DNA from: Lewinellaceae bacterium
GTDB lineage: Bacteria > Bacteroidota > Bacteroidia > Chitinophagales > Saprospiraceae
Length of the DNA: 64,000 nt
NCBI GenBank assembly: GCA_020636255.1
Contig: JACJYE010000012.1
Location: 62,001-126,000, forward strand
Direction: 5' to 3'
In this document: piece after piece, positions 9,042-16,685 of the stretch
Numbering within the stretch: the stretch's first letter is position 1
Layout of the letters: the number at the start of each line of letters is the position of its first letter
Translations under genes and position numbers: made by a program
Notes under the pieces: generated by a model
What the model was told of the DNA's origin: nothing
What the model saw: the letters and a program-made list of their open reading frames with translations, nothing else
The model's database searches: none

Positions 9042-9755
9042 ATGTTCCACAAAGACGAATTCATGAAGTATGCGACCAGCCACCTTGGCATGAGTAGCAT
9101 GCATCTCGAAAAATACATCGAACAGACGGCCCCCTCTTTCGCACCCAACATCCAGGGGTTCACTACGGCTATCATCGATGAGCGGATCAAGAACGTCTTC
9201 CCTATGGACGTATTCTCCCGCCTGATGATGGACCGCATCATCTTCCTGGGTGTGCCCGTGAACGACTACGTGGCCAACGTTATCCAGGCCCAGCTGCTCT
9301 TCCTGGAATCTGACGACCCCAAGCGCGATGTGCAGATGTTTATCAACAGCCCGGGCGGTTCCGTTATCGCCGGACTGGGTATCTACGATACGATGCAATA
9401 CGTAGCTCCGGACGTCAACACCATCTGTACCGGCCTGGCCGCATCGATGGGCGCCGTACTGCTCACGGCAGGCACTAAAGGCAAGCGCACCTGCCTGTAC
9501 CACAGCCGGGTGATGATCCACCAGCCGCTGGGCGGCATGCAGGGCCAGGTGTCCGACATGGAGATCTCTTACAAGCTCATTAAGGACATGCAAAAGCAGT
9601 TGTACGATATCATCGCTTCTCATACGGGCCAGCCCTATGAAAAGATCGAGGAAGATTGCGACCGCGACAACTGGATGACCGCCGCACAGGCTAAGGAATA
9701 CGGCCTGATCGACGAAGTGCTCGACCGGAACAACCCGAAGAAAAAAGCTGAATAA
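9042..9755 (+). CDS. clpP: ATP-dependent Clp protease proteolytic subunit
   Basis: A 237-residue serine peptidase that forms the double-heptamer chamber fed by ClpX. The active-site Ser is in GLAASMGA (Ser135), the His in HSRVMIHQP (His160), and the Asp in the DCDRDNWM region near 211. INSPGGSVIAG forms the oxyanion-hole strand. An N-terminal extension of about 30 residues precedes the usual core; an ATG seven codons later (9063, MKYATSH) is an alternative start. It lies 115 bp after tig and is followed by a strong intergenic hairpin and clpX. Confidence 0.96.
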   Translation: MFHKDEFMKYATSHLGMSSMHLEKYIEQTAPSFAPNIQGFTTAIIDERIKNVFPMDVFSRLMMDRIIFLGVPVNDYVANVIQAQLLFLESDDPKRDVQMFINSPGGSVIAGLGIYDTMQYVAPDVNTICTGLAASMGAVLLTAGTKGKRTCLYHSRVMIHQPLGGMQGQVSDMEISYKLIKDMQKQLYDIIASHTGQPYEKIEEDCDRDNWMTAAQAKEYGLIDEVLDRNNPKKKAE

Positions 9756-9763
9756 GTTCCCGG

Positions 9764-9801
9764 AGCGGCGGCTGGGCCAGCTTGATGGCCCGGCCGCCGC
9801 T
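9764..9801 (+). promoter_or_regulatory. Strong 15-bp hairpin between clpP and clpX
   Basis: Arms AGCGGCGGCTGGGCC (9764-9778) and GGCCCGGCCGCCGCT (9787-9801) pair over 15 bases with one G-U, around an 8-base loop. No T-run follows, so it is not a standard terminator. It starts 9 bases past the clpP stop and ends 20 bases before the clpX start. It could stabilise the clpP mRNA end, be a processing site or reduce read-through. Confidence 0.6.
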
Positions 9802-9820
9802 TCTCCACCAGAAAATACCC

Positions 9821-11071
9821 ATGATGCGACGTAGTAAGCAAAGTTATCGCTGTTCCTTTTGTGGCAGAGACAAATCAGAGGCCCTCATCCTGATCGCTGG
9901 CATTGACGGCCATATCTGTGAGGTTTGTGTGGAACAGGCAGGAGAGATCATCGAAGAGGAGCTGTACGGCGGCAAACGCAAAGAGAAAGGCAAAAAGGAT
10001 TTCCTGCTCCCCGAAAAGATCACCCCGAGAGAGATCAAGGGCCACCTCGACCACTACGTCATTGGCCAGGATGAGGCCAAAAAATTCCTCTCGGTCGCCG
10101 TTTACAACCACTACAAACGCCTGAGGCAGTCGAGGCATGACGATGTGGAGATCGAAAAATCCAACATCATCTTCGTCGGCCAGACCGGCACCGGCAAAAC
10201 GCTGCTGGCCAAGACCATCGCCAAATTCCTCAACGTTCCCTTTGCTATCGTCGACGCCACCGTCTTCACCGAAGCCGGATATGTCGGCGAAGACGTGGAA
10301 AGCATTCTGAGCCGCCTGCTCCAGGTGTGCGATTATGACGTAACCGCCGCCGAACGTGGCATCGTTTATATCGACGAGATCGACAAGATATCCCGCAAGA
10401 GCGATAACCCGTCCATCACCCGCGATGTGTCGGGCGAAGGCGTCCAGCAGGCCATGCTGAAAATGCTGGAAGGCACCGACGTGAACGTCCCGCCTCAGGG
10501 AGGGCGCAAACACCCCGAACAGAAACTGGTCAAGATCAACACCAGCAACATCCTGTTCATCTGTGGCGGCGCTTTTGACGGCATCGAGAAGATCATCGCC
10601 CGCCGGATCAATACGCAGGTCATTGGATTCAAAAACGAGGAACACAGCCAGATCGACCGCGACAACCTGCTGCAATACATCAGCCATCAGGACCTGAAAA
10701 GCTACGGCCTCATACCCGAACTGATCGGCCGCCTTCCGGTACTGGCCTATCTGGAACCCCTCGACCTCGATGCCCTCAAGCGCATCCTCATAGAGCCCCG
10801 CAATGCGCTGGTCAAACAGTACAAGAAACTCTTCGAACTGGAAGGCATCAAGCTGGAGATCACCCCCGACGCCATCGAATACATCGCCGAAAAAGCACTG
10901 AACTTCAAGCTCGGCGCCCGGGGCCTGCGCTCTATCTGCGAAGCCATCATGACCGACGCCATGTTCGACCTGCCCTCCAGCCAGGATGTCAAATCATTCG
11001 TACTGGACCGGGCATACGCCGAAGAGAAACTTGGGCGGTCCAAACTGAGCAAGCAACTGCGGGCTGCATAA
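9821..11071 (+). CDS. clpX: ATP-dependent Clp protease ATP-binding subunit ClpX
   Basis: A 416-residue AAA+ unfoldase that delivers substrates to ClpP. The N-terminal zinc domain shows CSFC...CEVC (~residues 11-36). The AAA+ core has Walker A GQTGTGKT, pore loop GYVGEDVE, Walker B IVYIDEIDK, the RKHPEQK segment and the IGF loop (VIGFKN) that docks on ClpP. A start at 9782 would add MMARPPLLHQKIP, which runs across the hairpin and is not family-like, so MMRRSKQ at 9821 was chosen. The next gene truA starts 10 bp later. Confidence 0.96.
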   Translation: MMRRSKQSYRCSFCGRDKSEALILIAGIDGHICEVCVEQAGEIIEEELYGGKRKEKGKKDFLLPEKITPREIKGHLDHYVIGQDEAKKFLSVAVYNHYKRLRQSRHDDVEIEKSNIIFVGQTGTGKTLLAKTIAKFLNVPFAIVDATVFTEAGYVGEDVESILSRLLQVCDYDVTAAERGIVYIDEIDKISRKSDNPSITRDVSGEGVQQAMLKMLEGTDVNVPPQGGRKHPEQKLVKINTSNILFICGGAFDGIEKIIARRINTQVIGFKNEEHSQIDRDNLLQYISHQDLKSYGLIPELIGRLPVLAYLEPLDLDALKRILIEPRNALVKQYKKLFELEGIKLEITPDAIEYIAEKALNFKLGARGLRSICEAIMTDAMFDLPSSQDVKSFVLDRAYAEEKLGRSKLSKQLRAA

Positions 11072-11081
11072 GCCGAGGGCT

Positions 11082-11828
11082 ATGCGGTACTTTGCCGAGT
11101 TAGCGTACAACGGCTCCCAATACTTCGGCTGGCAAAACCAGCCCGATAAGATCAGCGTACAGGAAACGCTGGAAAGCGCCTTTTCCACTATCCTCGGTGT
11201 GCCGGTAGAAGTTGTGGGGTGCGGCCGCACCGATACAGGCGTGCACGCAAAGCAGTATTTTATGCACTTCGACTACGACGGGAAATTTCCACGTGAATTT
11301 CTCCGCCGCCTCAATAAATTCCTGCCGAAGGACATCGCCGTTTTTCAGATCTTCAACGTGCCCTCCCAGGCCCATGCCCGCTTCGACGCCATCCACCGCG
11401 CCTACGAATACCATATCGATTTCATTAAAAATCCCTTCGGCATCGGGTTGAGCTATTTCTACCCTTTTACGGCCATCCCCGAACCTGCTAAAATGCAGGA
11501 GGCAGCCCATCTGTTGCTGAATTACGAGGAATTCTTCCCTTTCTGCAAAACCAAAACGGATGCCAAAACGATGCGCTGCGCGCTGAAACGCTCCGAATGG
11601 GAAGGCAGCCCCGAAGCCGGAAAGATGGTCTTTCATATCGCTTCCGACCGCTTCCTGCGCGGCATGGTCCGCCTTATCGTCGGCATGTGCCTCAATGTCG
11701 GTATAGGAAAAGTTAGCCTGGAGGAAACCCGGCAGGCCCTGGAACAACAACAATGGCTGAAAAAAAGCTGGAGCGTCCCCCCCGACGGGCTTTATCTGAC
11801 AGACGTCCGGTATGGTTTCTTAAGCTAA
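11082..11828 (+). CDS. truA: tRNA pseudouridine(38-40) synthase
   Basis: A 248-residue TruA that converts U38-U40 of the tRNA anticodon arm to pseudouridine. The catalytic Asp is Asp51 in CGRTDTGVHA, preceded by FAELAYNGSQYFGWQ. RAYEYHI and the later DRFLRGMVRLIVG motif belong to the same family. It lies 10 bp after clpX on the same strand and ends tail-to-tail with the AsmA-like gene, with only 38 bp between. Confidence 0.95.
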   Translation: MRYFAELAYNGSQYFGWQNQPDKISVQETLESAFSTILGVPVEVVGCGRTDTGVHAKQYFMHFDYDGKFPREFLRRLNKFLPKDIAVFQIFNVPSQAHARFDAIHRAYEYHIDFIKNPFGIGLSYFYPFTAIPEPAKMQEAAHLLLNYEEFFPFCKTKTDAKTMRCALKRSEWEGSPEAGKMVFHIASDRFLRGMVRLIVGMCLNVGIGKVSLEETRQALEQQQWLKKSWSVPPDGLYLTDVRYGFLS

Positions 11829-11866
11829 ACGACTTGGTGACTTGGTGAGGGGGTGAAAGGGTGTTT

Positions 11867-14452
11867 TTACCGCCCCCCTTCCAGGTCAAAATCCAGGTAT
11901 TCTTCTTCGCCGGCAGGCGTATTCCCTCCATCCGCATCTTCCCAGTCGGCAGGTTCCTGGATCAGTTTAACGGGGCCGAACTCCGCTTCCAGGGCGCGCT
12001 GGATATCGCGTTTGCGGATCTCGCTCAGCTCGAACTCGGATTTGACACGGCGTTTGGCCGACTGTATCTTATAATCGTCCAGCGTTCCGAAGATGCGGTA
12101 ATAGAGGTTAAACCATCCGTTGCGGCGGGTGGCTTTGGGCTGAAGGCCGGGGTCGTGGCGTTTAAAGCGGTCGGCCAGTACCTGCCCGGCGTTCACTTTG
12201 ATGTTGTAGTTCAGCTCGTTGTCGAAGGAATGCTCGCCACTGATCGTCAGGTTGAGCGCGTTGCTGCGGATGAACATAGCGGGCAGGTAAATGCGCTGGT
12301 TACGCACTTCGAGGAAATTCTGCATATCCACGAACTTGATATGCTGCAGGTCCTTAATGTTGACGAAAGTGGAAAAGCTTTCAAGCATCTTCATACCGGC
12401 CAGCTCCCCGTTGGTGATCCCGATGCCGGCCAGCACGCGCAACTTGTCCATCAGGAAATTCCCTTCCTCGTCCCAGAAAGCGTAAATGGCAATGCGGGCG
12501 TCGAGTGTTCCTTTTAGCTGTTGATCGGTGAGGACATCCTGGCCAAAATTCTCGGATTGCCTGAAGAATTCGGAAGCTTCAACATGCTGAGCAGTGAGCT
12601 TGGCCTTGAGCTGCGGGCGGCCGTCGAAGGTTGTCAGGCCATCAAGGCTGATATGGCCGCCCATGGCTTCCACCTCCCCTTTGACGGCCATGGTGTTGTT
12701 ATCAAAATCCAGCTTTCCCGTGAATGACTGCCCCTCGATGAGGTTGTAGTTAAAGCGCTCAAAATCCGCATTGAAGGTGCCCTTCAGAAAACTGGTGACC
12801 AGCTGGCGCTGCTGGATCTGAGCGGTGCGCAGAGAATCGACGACGGGCTCAGGGGCCTGTTCCTCTTCCGGGCTGAGGGCCGAGAACTGCATGAGGCGGT
12901 CGATGTCCAGCTGCGAAGCAGACAGGCTGGCCTCGAAGACCAGCTCTACGCGCCGGCTGTTCAGAGAATCGGCAAAGAGGACGGGGATGAGGTTGTAGGC
13001 AGCTCCATGGAAAGTGACATCGCTCCCCGCGCCTTCCAGCCGCAGGTTTTCCACCGACAGGCGGTTGCCCTCGAGCTTCAGGAGGCCGCGGTCGAGGACC
13101 AGTTTCTCTTCATCAATTGACAGGCCGGCATCGTCAAATTCCAGCTCGCCGCCGGCCTGTACCCTGGCAATGCGGGCGGGGTCGCGCATATCGTCATAAG
13201 CGCCTTTCAGGTGCAGGTTCTTGATCTCCACCTCCCCTTCTCCACCCGTTATTTTCGGGTTCCCCAGCAGCCCGTAAGCCGACGACATCGGCAGCACGCC
13301 ATCGAGGTAGAAATCTATCTTCGGATTATCGAAATCGGAGACCTGAAGGCGCATTTCAACCAATTCGCGGTTGAAGTAGCCTTTGAAGTTTTCCAGGGTA
13401 AAGGAAGAGGAGCTGTTGTCGCGATACTTGCCGTTGGAAAAGACGGCGTTGAAGCTCACATCCTTTAGTGGCCCGGCCAGTTTGGGGCTCGACAAGCGGC
13501 CGTCCTCCAGGCCGAACTCCACGCGGACCTCGGGGCTTTGCTTTTTGTTGTACTGCCCTTTTACCAGGGCGTTGAACGCAAAATTGCCGGTACTGGTAAA
13601 ATCTTCCAGCCCTTTGAAATATTCGGCAGGTAACAAGCTGAACACCCCTTCCAGTTTGCCGTTATCGCTGCTGGCGTAAAGGTCGAAATAGGTGCCGCTC
13701 TCCCAGTTCTCGATACTGCCGTCTACCTTGAATGCGCTGTCTTCCACATTCAGCAGCACGTTGTCGAGTTTGTAGGTTCCTTCCTTCAGGTTGACGGCGA
13801 TCAGGGCGTCATAGCCGACGCTTTTATTGGCGAGGTAACGCAGGCCATCGAGGTTGACATAATGGGATAACAGGCTGGCCTGGCTCTTGAGGGAGAACTG
13901 TTCGCTGGAAAACTCCCCGGAGAAAGTAGCATCCTCCACCAGTATGGAAGCCTCCTGTTCGGTGCTCTTATCCGAATAGGAGAGTTCAATGTTGCGCAGG
14001 CGCGCCTGTTCCAGGGAAATGGTTGCCGAGGTTTCATCATCCGTTTCGTCGGGCGCCTCCCGGAAGATATCGTAATTGGCCTTGCCATCCCGCCCGATCT
14101 CGATGTTCAACCCGCCATCGCTGATCACGACGGAATGCACCTTGATCTTAGAGCCGAACAGGCTGAGCAGCCCGAAGCGGAAAGAAAGCTCGCGGGTTTC
14201 CAGCAGGGCGCCGCCCCGGCTGTCCATCAGGGTAACCCCCTGCAGGTTGGCCGCCACATTAGGGAAAGTCCGGATGGCCGACAGCTTGAACCCCTTAACG
14301 ATGAGTTCTGTAGTGAGCTGCTTATTCACCTCCTTGATGATGAGCTGCCCCACCTGCTTCTCGAACAGGCTCGTTGCCAGCGCAGCAGCACCGATGATCA
14401 ATACCAGGAAAAGGAAAAACATAATGGCCAGGCGCTTGAAGAATTTTCCCAT
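11867..14452 (-). CDS. AsmA-like large envelope protein
   Basis: An 861-residue protein of the AsmA/TamB-like type, inferred to lie in the periplasm anchored to the inner membrane. One N-terminal hydrophobic helix (~8-30, LAIMFFLFLVLIIGAAALA) is followed by a long beta-rich region. The early part shows the family pattern of repeated short strands (FPNVAANLQGVTL, LSFRFGLLSLFGSKIKVHSVVISDGGLNIE). The C-terminal ~250 residues include YNIKVNAGQVL and a charged end. Families of this fold are tied to lipid transport and outer-membrane maintenance; the specific role here is unknown. It is alone on its strand between truA and the tRNA array. Confidence 0.82.
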   Translation of the reverse strand: MGKFFKRLAIMFFLFLVLIIGAAALATSLFEKQVGQLIIKEVNKQLTTELIVKGFKLSAIRTFPNVAANLQGVTLMDSRGGALLETRELSFRFGLLSLFGSKIKVHSVVISDGGLNIEIGRDGKANYDIFREAPDETDDETSATISLEQARLRNIELSYSDKSTEQEASILVEDATFSGEFSSEQFSLKSQASLLSHYVNLDGLRYLANKSVGYDALIAVNLKEGTYKLDNVLLNVEDSAFKVDGSIENWESGTYFDLYASSDNGKLEGVFSLLPAEYFKGLEDFTSTGNFAFNALVKGQYNKKQSPEVRVEFGLEDGRLSSPKLAGPLKDVSFNAVFSNGKYRDNSSSSFTLENFKGYFNRELVEMRLQVSDFDNPKIDFYLDGVLPMSSAYGLLGNPKITGGEGEVEIKNLHLKGAYDDMRDPARIARVQAGGELEFDDAGLSIDEEKLVLDRGLLKLEGNRLSVENLRLEGAGSDVTFHGAAYNLIPVLFADSLNSRRVELVFEASLSASQLDIDRLMQFSALSPEEEQAPEPVVDSLRTAQIQQRQLVTSFLKGTFNADFERFNYNLIEGQSFTGKLDFDNNTMAVKGEVEAMGGHISLDGLTTFDGRPQLKAKLTAQHVEASEFFRQSENFGQDVLTDQQLKGTLDARIAIYAFWDEEGNFLMDKLRVLAGIGITNGELAGMKMLESFSTFVNIKDLQHIKFVDMQNFLEVRNQRIYLPAMFIRSNALNLTISGEHSFDNELNYNIKVNAGQVLADRFKRHDPGLQPKATRRNGWFNLYYRIFGTLDDYKIQSAKRRVKSEFELSEIRKRDIQRALEAEFGPVKLIQEPADWEDADGGNTPAGEEEYLDFDLEGGR

Positions 14453-14566
14453 GGGGTTCGGAGTTTTATCGGAAGGCTAAGGTAAGAGAATTCACAGGCA
14501 ATCCCGCTCTCCGCCATTGAACGCCCGCAGTGGAATAAATATTTTTTTTATTTTTTTGGAAAAAGC

Positions 14567-14597
14567 TTGCGCTGCATCCCTCTGGCGTATATATTTG
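14567..14597 (+). promoter_or_regulatory. Bacteroidota-type promoter of the tRNA array
   Basis: TTG at 14567-14569, a 20-base spacer, then TATATTTG at 14590-14597, which matches the TAnnTTTG -7 consensus exactly. The first tRNA-like copy starts 19 bases after the -7 box, a sensible distance for a short leader. Confidence 0.6.
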
Positions 14598-14615
14598 CAC
14601 TCGCTATTGAAAAAA

Positions 14616-14695
14616 GGGCGCATAGCTCAGTTGGTTTAGAGCATCCCGACTTCCAGTCGGGAGGGTCGTAGGTTCGTATCCTTCTGCCTCAACCA
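14616..14695 (+). tRNA. tRNA-like copy A, anticodon TCC (Gly), defective
   Basis: The 5' acceptor GGGCGCA is followed by a normal D-arm and an anticodon arm CCCGA-CTTCCAG-TCGGG, so the anticodon is TCC. The 3' side reads TGCCTCA-A-CCA, which pairs badly with GGGCGCA. The T-loop is TTCGTAT instead of TTCGAAT, changing the normally invariant A58. It carries an encoded CCA, unlike the later copies. Probably not functional as written. Confidence 0.45.
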
Positions 14696-14720
14696 GCCGA
14701 GTTTCCGTTCTTTATTTCTC

Positions 14721-14798
14721 GGGCGCATAGCTCAGTTGGTTTAGAGCACCTGCCTTACAAGCAGGGGGTCGTAGGTTCGAATCCTTCTGCCCCAACCA
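14721..14798 (+). tRNA. tRNA-like copy B, anticodon TAC (Val), mismatched 3' acceptor
   Basis: The 5' acceptor GGGCGCA, D-arm, anticodon arm CCTGC-CTTACAA-GCAGG (anticodon TAC) and T-loop TTCGAAT are good. The 3' end reads TGCCCCA-A-CCA, leaving two acceptor mismatches with the 5' half. The correct partner TGCGCCC is present only in copies C and E-G. About 50 bases of GIY-YIG ORF 3' end lie between B and C. Confidence 0.5.
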
Positions 14799-14862
14799 GG
14801 CCGAGTTTCTCGTTTTCATCAAAGCTCAAAAAGCCGGTTTATCGAGCGCTCATTGAGAGATT

Positions 14863-14937
14863 TCCCGCATAGCTCAGTTGGTTTAGAGCACCTGCCTTAC
14901 AAGCAGGGGGTCGTAGGTTCGAATCCTTCTGCGCCCA
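14863..14937 (+). tRNA. tRNA-like copy C, anticodon TAC (Val), broken 5' acceptor
   Basis: Body identical to copy B, with 3' acceptor TGCGCCC and discriminator A. The 5' side is TCCCGCA, which is the end of a GIY-YIG reading frame (codons for ERFPA then TAG) rather than GGGCGCA, so only four of seven acceptor pairs form. Followed by CGA, not CCA, and a terminator hairpin. Confidence 0.5.
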
Positions 14938-14945
14938 CGATTCTT

Positions 14946-14974
14946 AAAAGGGTTGGTTTCTCCAACCCTTTTTT
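14946..14974 (+). terminator. Terminator hairpin after tRNA copy C
   Basis: AAAAGGGTTGG, loop TTTCT, CCAACCC, then a run of ten T. Classic intrinsic terminator; the same sequence closes each tRNA copy of the array. Confidence 0.85.
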
Positions 14975-14989
14975 TTTTACCCCAATGCC

Positions 14990-15237
14990 ATGTTCCTCTG
15001 CTATATCCTTTACTCCAAATCCCTGGATAAATTCTACGTCGGACACTGCATCGCTCCTATTGAGGAGCGACTGCGCAGGCACCTCGCCAACCACAAAGGT
15101 TTCACCGCTAAAGCTAAGGATTGGGTTGTCGTTCTCCTGGAACCTTTCGATTCCAAGGCGGATACTACGCTCGTGAACGTTTCATCAAAGCTCAAAAAGC
15201 CGCCCTTTTATCGAAGCGCTCATTGAGAGATTTCCCG
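14990..15237 (+). pseudogene. GIY-YIG nuclease, frameshifted copy 1
   Basis: Begins as the intact copies do (MFLCYILYSKSLDKFYVG...). Near 15160 GGCGGATACTACG replaces GGCGGAGGCCTACG, one base shorter, and one A is missing from the later A-run (CTCAAAAAGCC), so the frame ends as KKPPFYRSAH. The catalytic Glu region (AEAYARERF) is lost in frame. The 3' end runs into the truncated tRNA copy D. Confidence 0.7.
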
Positions 15238-15275
15238 CATAGCTCAGTTGGTTTAGAGCATCCCGACTTCCAGTC
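15233..15275 (+). pseudogene. Truncated tRNA-like copy D (Gly TCC type)
   Basis: TCCCGCA, the D-arm and the first half of the anticodon arm (CCCGACTTCCAGTC) are present, then the sequence breaks off into unrelated T/C-rich sequence with fragments such as AAATCCTGGATAAATT taken from the nuclease ORF. Confidence 0.75.
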
Positions 15276-15344
15276 CTCGTTTCTCAACCCTGGTTTTCCT
15301 GCTCCTATCAAATCCTGGATAAATTACCGTTGATTCCGATTCGG

Positions 15345-15373
15345 AAAGGGTTGGTTTCTCCAACCCCTTTTTT
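15345..15373 (+). terminator. Terminator hairpin, variant
   Basis: AAAGGGTTGG, loop TTTCT, CCAACCCC and T-run, the same element as in the other units but placed after the truncated tRNA copy D. Confidence 0.7.
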
Positions 15374-15385
15374 AAATCAACTGCC

Positions 15386-15649
15386 ATGTTCCTCCTTTTT
15401 TACCCCAATGCCAATCGCTTTCAAATCCTGGATAAATTCTACGTCGGACACTGCATCGCTCCTATTGAGGAGCGACTGCGCAGGCACCTCGCCAACCACA
15501 AAGGTTTCACCGCTAAAGCTAAGGATTGGGTTGTCGTTCTCCTGGAACCTTTCGATTCCAAGGCGGAGGCCTACGCTCGTGAACGTTTCATCAAAGCTCA
15601 AAAAAGCCGCCCTTTTATCGAAGCGCTCATTGAGAGATTTCCCGCATAG
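15386..15649 (+). CDS. GIY-YIG nuclease family protein, copy 2 with altered N-terminus
   Basis: 87 residues. From DKFYVGHC onward it is identical to copy 3: the YVG half of the GIY-YIG motif, ERLRRHLANHKGFTAKAKDW with the conserved Arg, and AEAYARERFIKAQ with the conserved Glu. The first 15 residues (MFLLFYPNANRFQIL) replace the normal MFLCYILYSKSL, so the first half of the GIY motif is damaged and activity is doubtful. The stop TAG is the T8-A9-G10 of tRNA copy E: gene and tRNA overlap. Confidence 0.65.
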   Translation: MFLLFYPNANRFQILDKFYVGHCIAPIEERLRRHLANHKGFTAKAKDWVVVLLEPFDSKAEAYARERFIKAQKSRPFIEALIERFPA

Positions 15650-15716
15650 CTCAGTTGGTTTAGAGCATCCCGACTTCCAGTCGGGAGGGTCGTAGGTTCG
15701 AATCCTTCTGCGCCCA
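15640..15716 (+). tRNA. tRNA-like copy E, anticodon TCC (Gly), broken 5' acceptor
   Basis: Same as copy C but with the CCCGA-CTTCCAG-TCGGG anticodon arm. The 5' seven bases TCCCGCA come from the nuclease ORF end; the 3' TGCGCCC-A cannot pair with the first three. Followed by CGA and the terminator hairpin. Confidence 0.5.
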
Positions 15717-15724
15717 CGATTCTT

Positions 15725-15757
15725 AAAAGGGTTGGTTTCTCCAACCCTTTTTTTTTT
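15725..15757 (+). terminator. Terminator hairpin after tRNA copy E
   Basis: AAAAGGGTTGG-TTTCT-CCAACCC followed by a long T-run, identical to the one after copy C. Confidence 0.85.
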
Positions 15758-15768
15758 ACCCCAATGCC

Positions 15769-16023
15769 ATGTTCCTCTGCTATATCCTTTACTCCAAATC
15801 CCTGGATAAATTCTACGTCGGACACTGCATCGCTCCTATTGAGGAGCGACTGCGCAGGCACCTCGCCAACCACAGAGGTTTCACCGCTAAAGCTAAGGAT
15901 TGGGTTGTCGTTCTCCTGGAACCTTTCGATTCCAAGGCGGAGGCCTACGCTCGTGAACGTTTCATCAAAGCTCAAAAAAGCCGCCCTTTTATCGAAGCGC
16001 TCATTGAGAGATTTCCCGCATAG
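15769..16023 (+). CDS. GIY-YIG nuclease family protein, intact copy 3
   Basis: 84 residues, the best-preserved copy. The motif appears as CYILYSKSLDKFYVGHC (Tyr-Ile-Leu / Tyr-Val-Gly), then ERLRRHLANHRGFTAKAKDW with the Arg of the family, and the Glu in FDSKAEAYARERF. Small stand-alone GIY-YIG proteins of the YhbQ/UPF0213 type have this size, and similar short ORFs often occur next to rRNA or tRNA genes in Bacteroidota. Substrate is unknown. Upstream lies the terminator of the previous unit; the stop codon TAG overlaps tRNA copy F. Confidence 0.8.
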   Translation: MFLCYILYSKSLDKFYVGHCIAPIEERLRRHLANHRGFTAKAKDWVVVLLEPFDSKAEAYARERFIKAQKSRPFIEALIERFPA

Positions 16024-16090
16024 CTCAGTTGGTTTAGAGCATCCCGACTTCCAGTCGGGAGGGTCGTAGGTTCGAATCCTTCTGCGCCCA
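16014..16090 (+). tRNA. tRNA-like copy F, anticodon TCC (Gly), broken 5' acceptor
   Basis: Sequence identical to copy E, including TCCCGCA at the 5' side and TGCGCCC-A-CGA at the 3' side. Overlaps the end of the intact GIY-YIG gene. Confidence 0.5.
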
Positions 16091-16098
16091 CGATTCTT

Positions 16099-16128
16099 AA
16101 AAGGGTTGGTTTCTCCAACCCTTTTTTT
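16099..16128 (+). terminator. Terminator hairpin after tRNA copy F
   Basis: AAAAGGGTTGG-TTTCT-CCAACCC plus seven T. Confidence 0.85.
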
Positions 16129-16139
16129 ACCCCAATGCC

Positions 16140-16563
16140 ATGTTCCTCTGCTATATCCTTTTCCCTGGATAAATTCTACGTCGGAAGGGTGCATCGCTCT
16201 ATTGAGGAGCGACTGCGCCTGTTTTTTTACACCAATCAAGCTAATGATTCCTCTTGTCGTTATCCTGGAACCTTTCGATTCCAAATCCCTGGATAAATTC
16301 TACGTGAACGGATCAAAGCTCAAAAAGCCGCCCTTTTATCGAAGCGCTCATTGAGGAGCGACTGCGGGAGGGTCCTCGCCAACCACGATTCTTAAAAGGT
16401 TTCACCCAATAAAGCTAAGGATTGGGTTGTACGTTCTCATCGCTCCTATTGAGGAGCGACTTCGCCGATTCCAAGGGTTGTCGGCTGGTCTTTCCTACGC
16501 TCGTGAACGTTTCATCAAAGCTCAAAAAAGCCGCCCTTTTATCGAAGCGCTCATTGAGAGATT
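16140..16563 (+). pseudogene. Scrambled GIY-YIG copy 4
   Basis: Starts like the other copies (ATGTTCCTCTGCTATATCC) but is a patchwork. Blocks such as GGATAAATTCTACGT, TTGAGGAGCGACTGCG, CACGATTCTTAAAAGG and AAGCTAAGGATTGGGTTGT appear out of order or more than once, joined at short matches. No long frame survives until the last ~75 bases, which again match the normal 3' end. This is either a recombination mosaic or an assembly error in a repeat. Confidence 0.7.
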
Positions 16564-16640
16564 TCCCGCATAGCTCAGTTGGTTTAGAGCATCCCGACTT
16601 CCAGTCGGGAGGGTCGTAGGTTCGAATCCTTCTGCGCCCA
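16564..16640 (+). tRNA. tRNA-like copy G, anticodon TCC (Gly), broken 5' acceptor
   Basis: Identical to copies E and F. Last unit of the array. Confidence 0.5.
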
Positions 16641-16648
16641 CGATTCTT

Positions 16649-16678
16649 AAAAGGGTTGGTTTCTCCAACCCTTTTTTT
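16649..16678 (+). terminator. Terminator hairpin closing the array
   Basis: AAAAGGGTTGG-TTTCT-CCAACCC plus seven T, only 8 bases from the stop codon of the convergent PorP/SprF gene, so it may serve both strands. Confidence 0.85.
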
Positions 16679-16685
16679 CCTCCCA

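Noticed and set aside
14853..16619. Open frames reading through tRNA copies (e.g. ones containing SSVGLEH or NSTSDTASLLLRSD)
   Set aside because: They translate tRNA or the wrong frame of the GIY-YIG ORF and reappear in every unit; a well-known annotation artefact.
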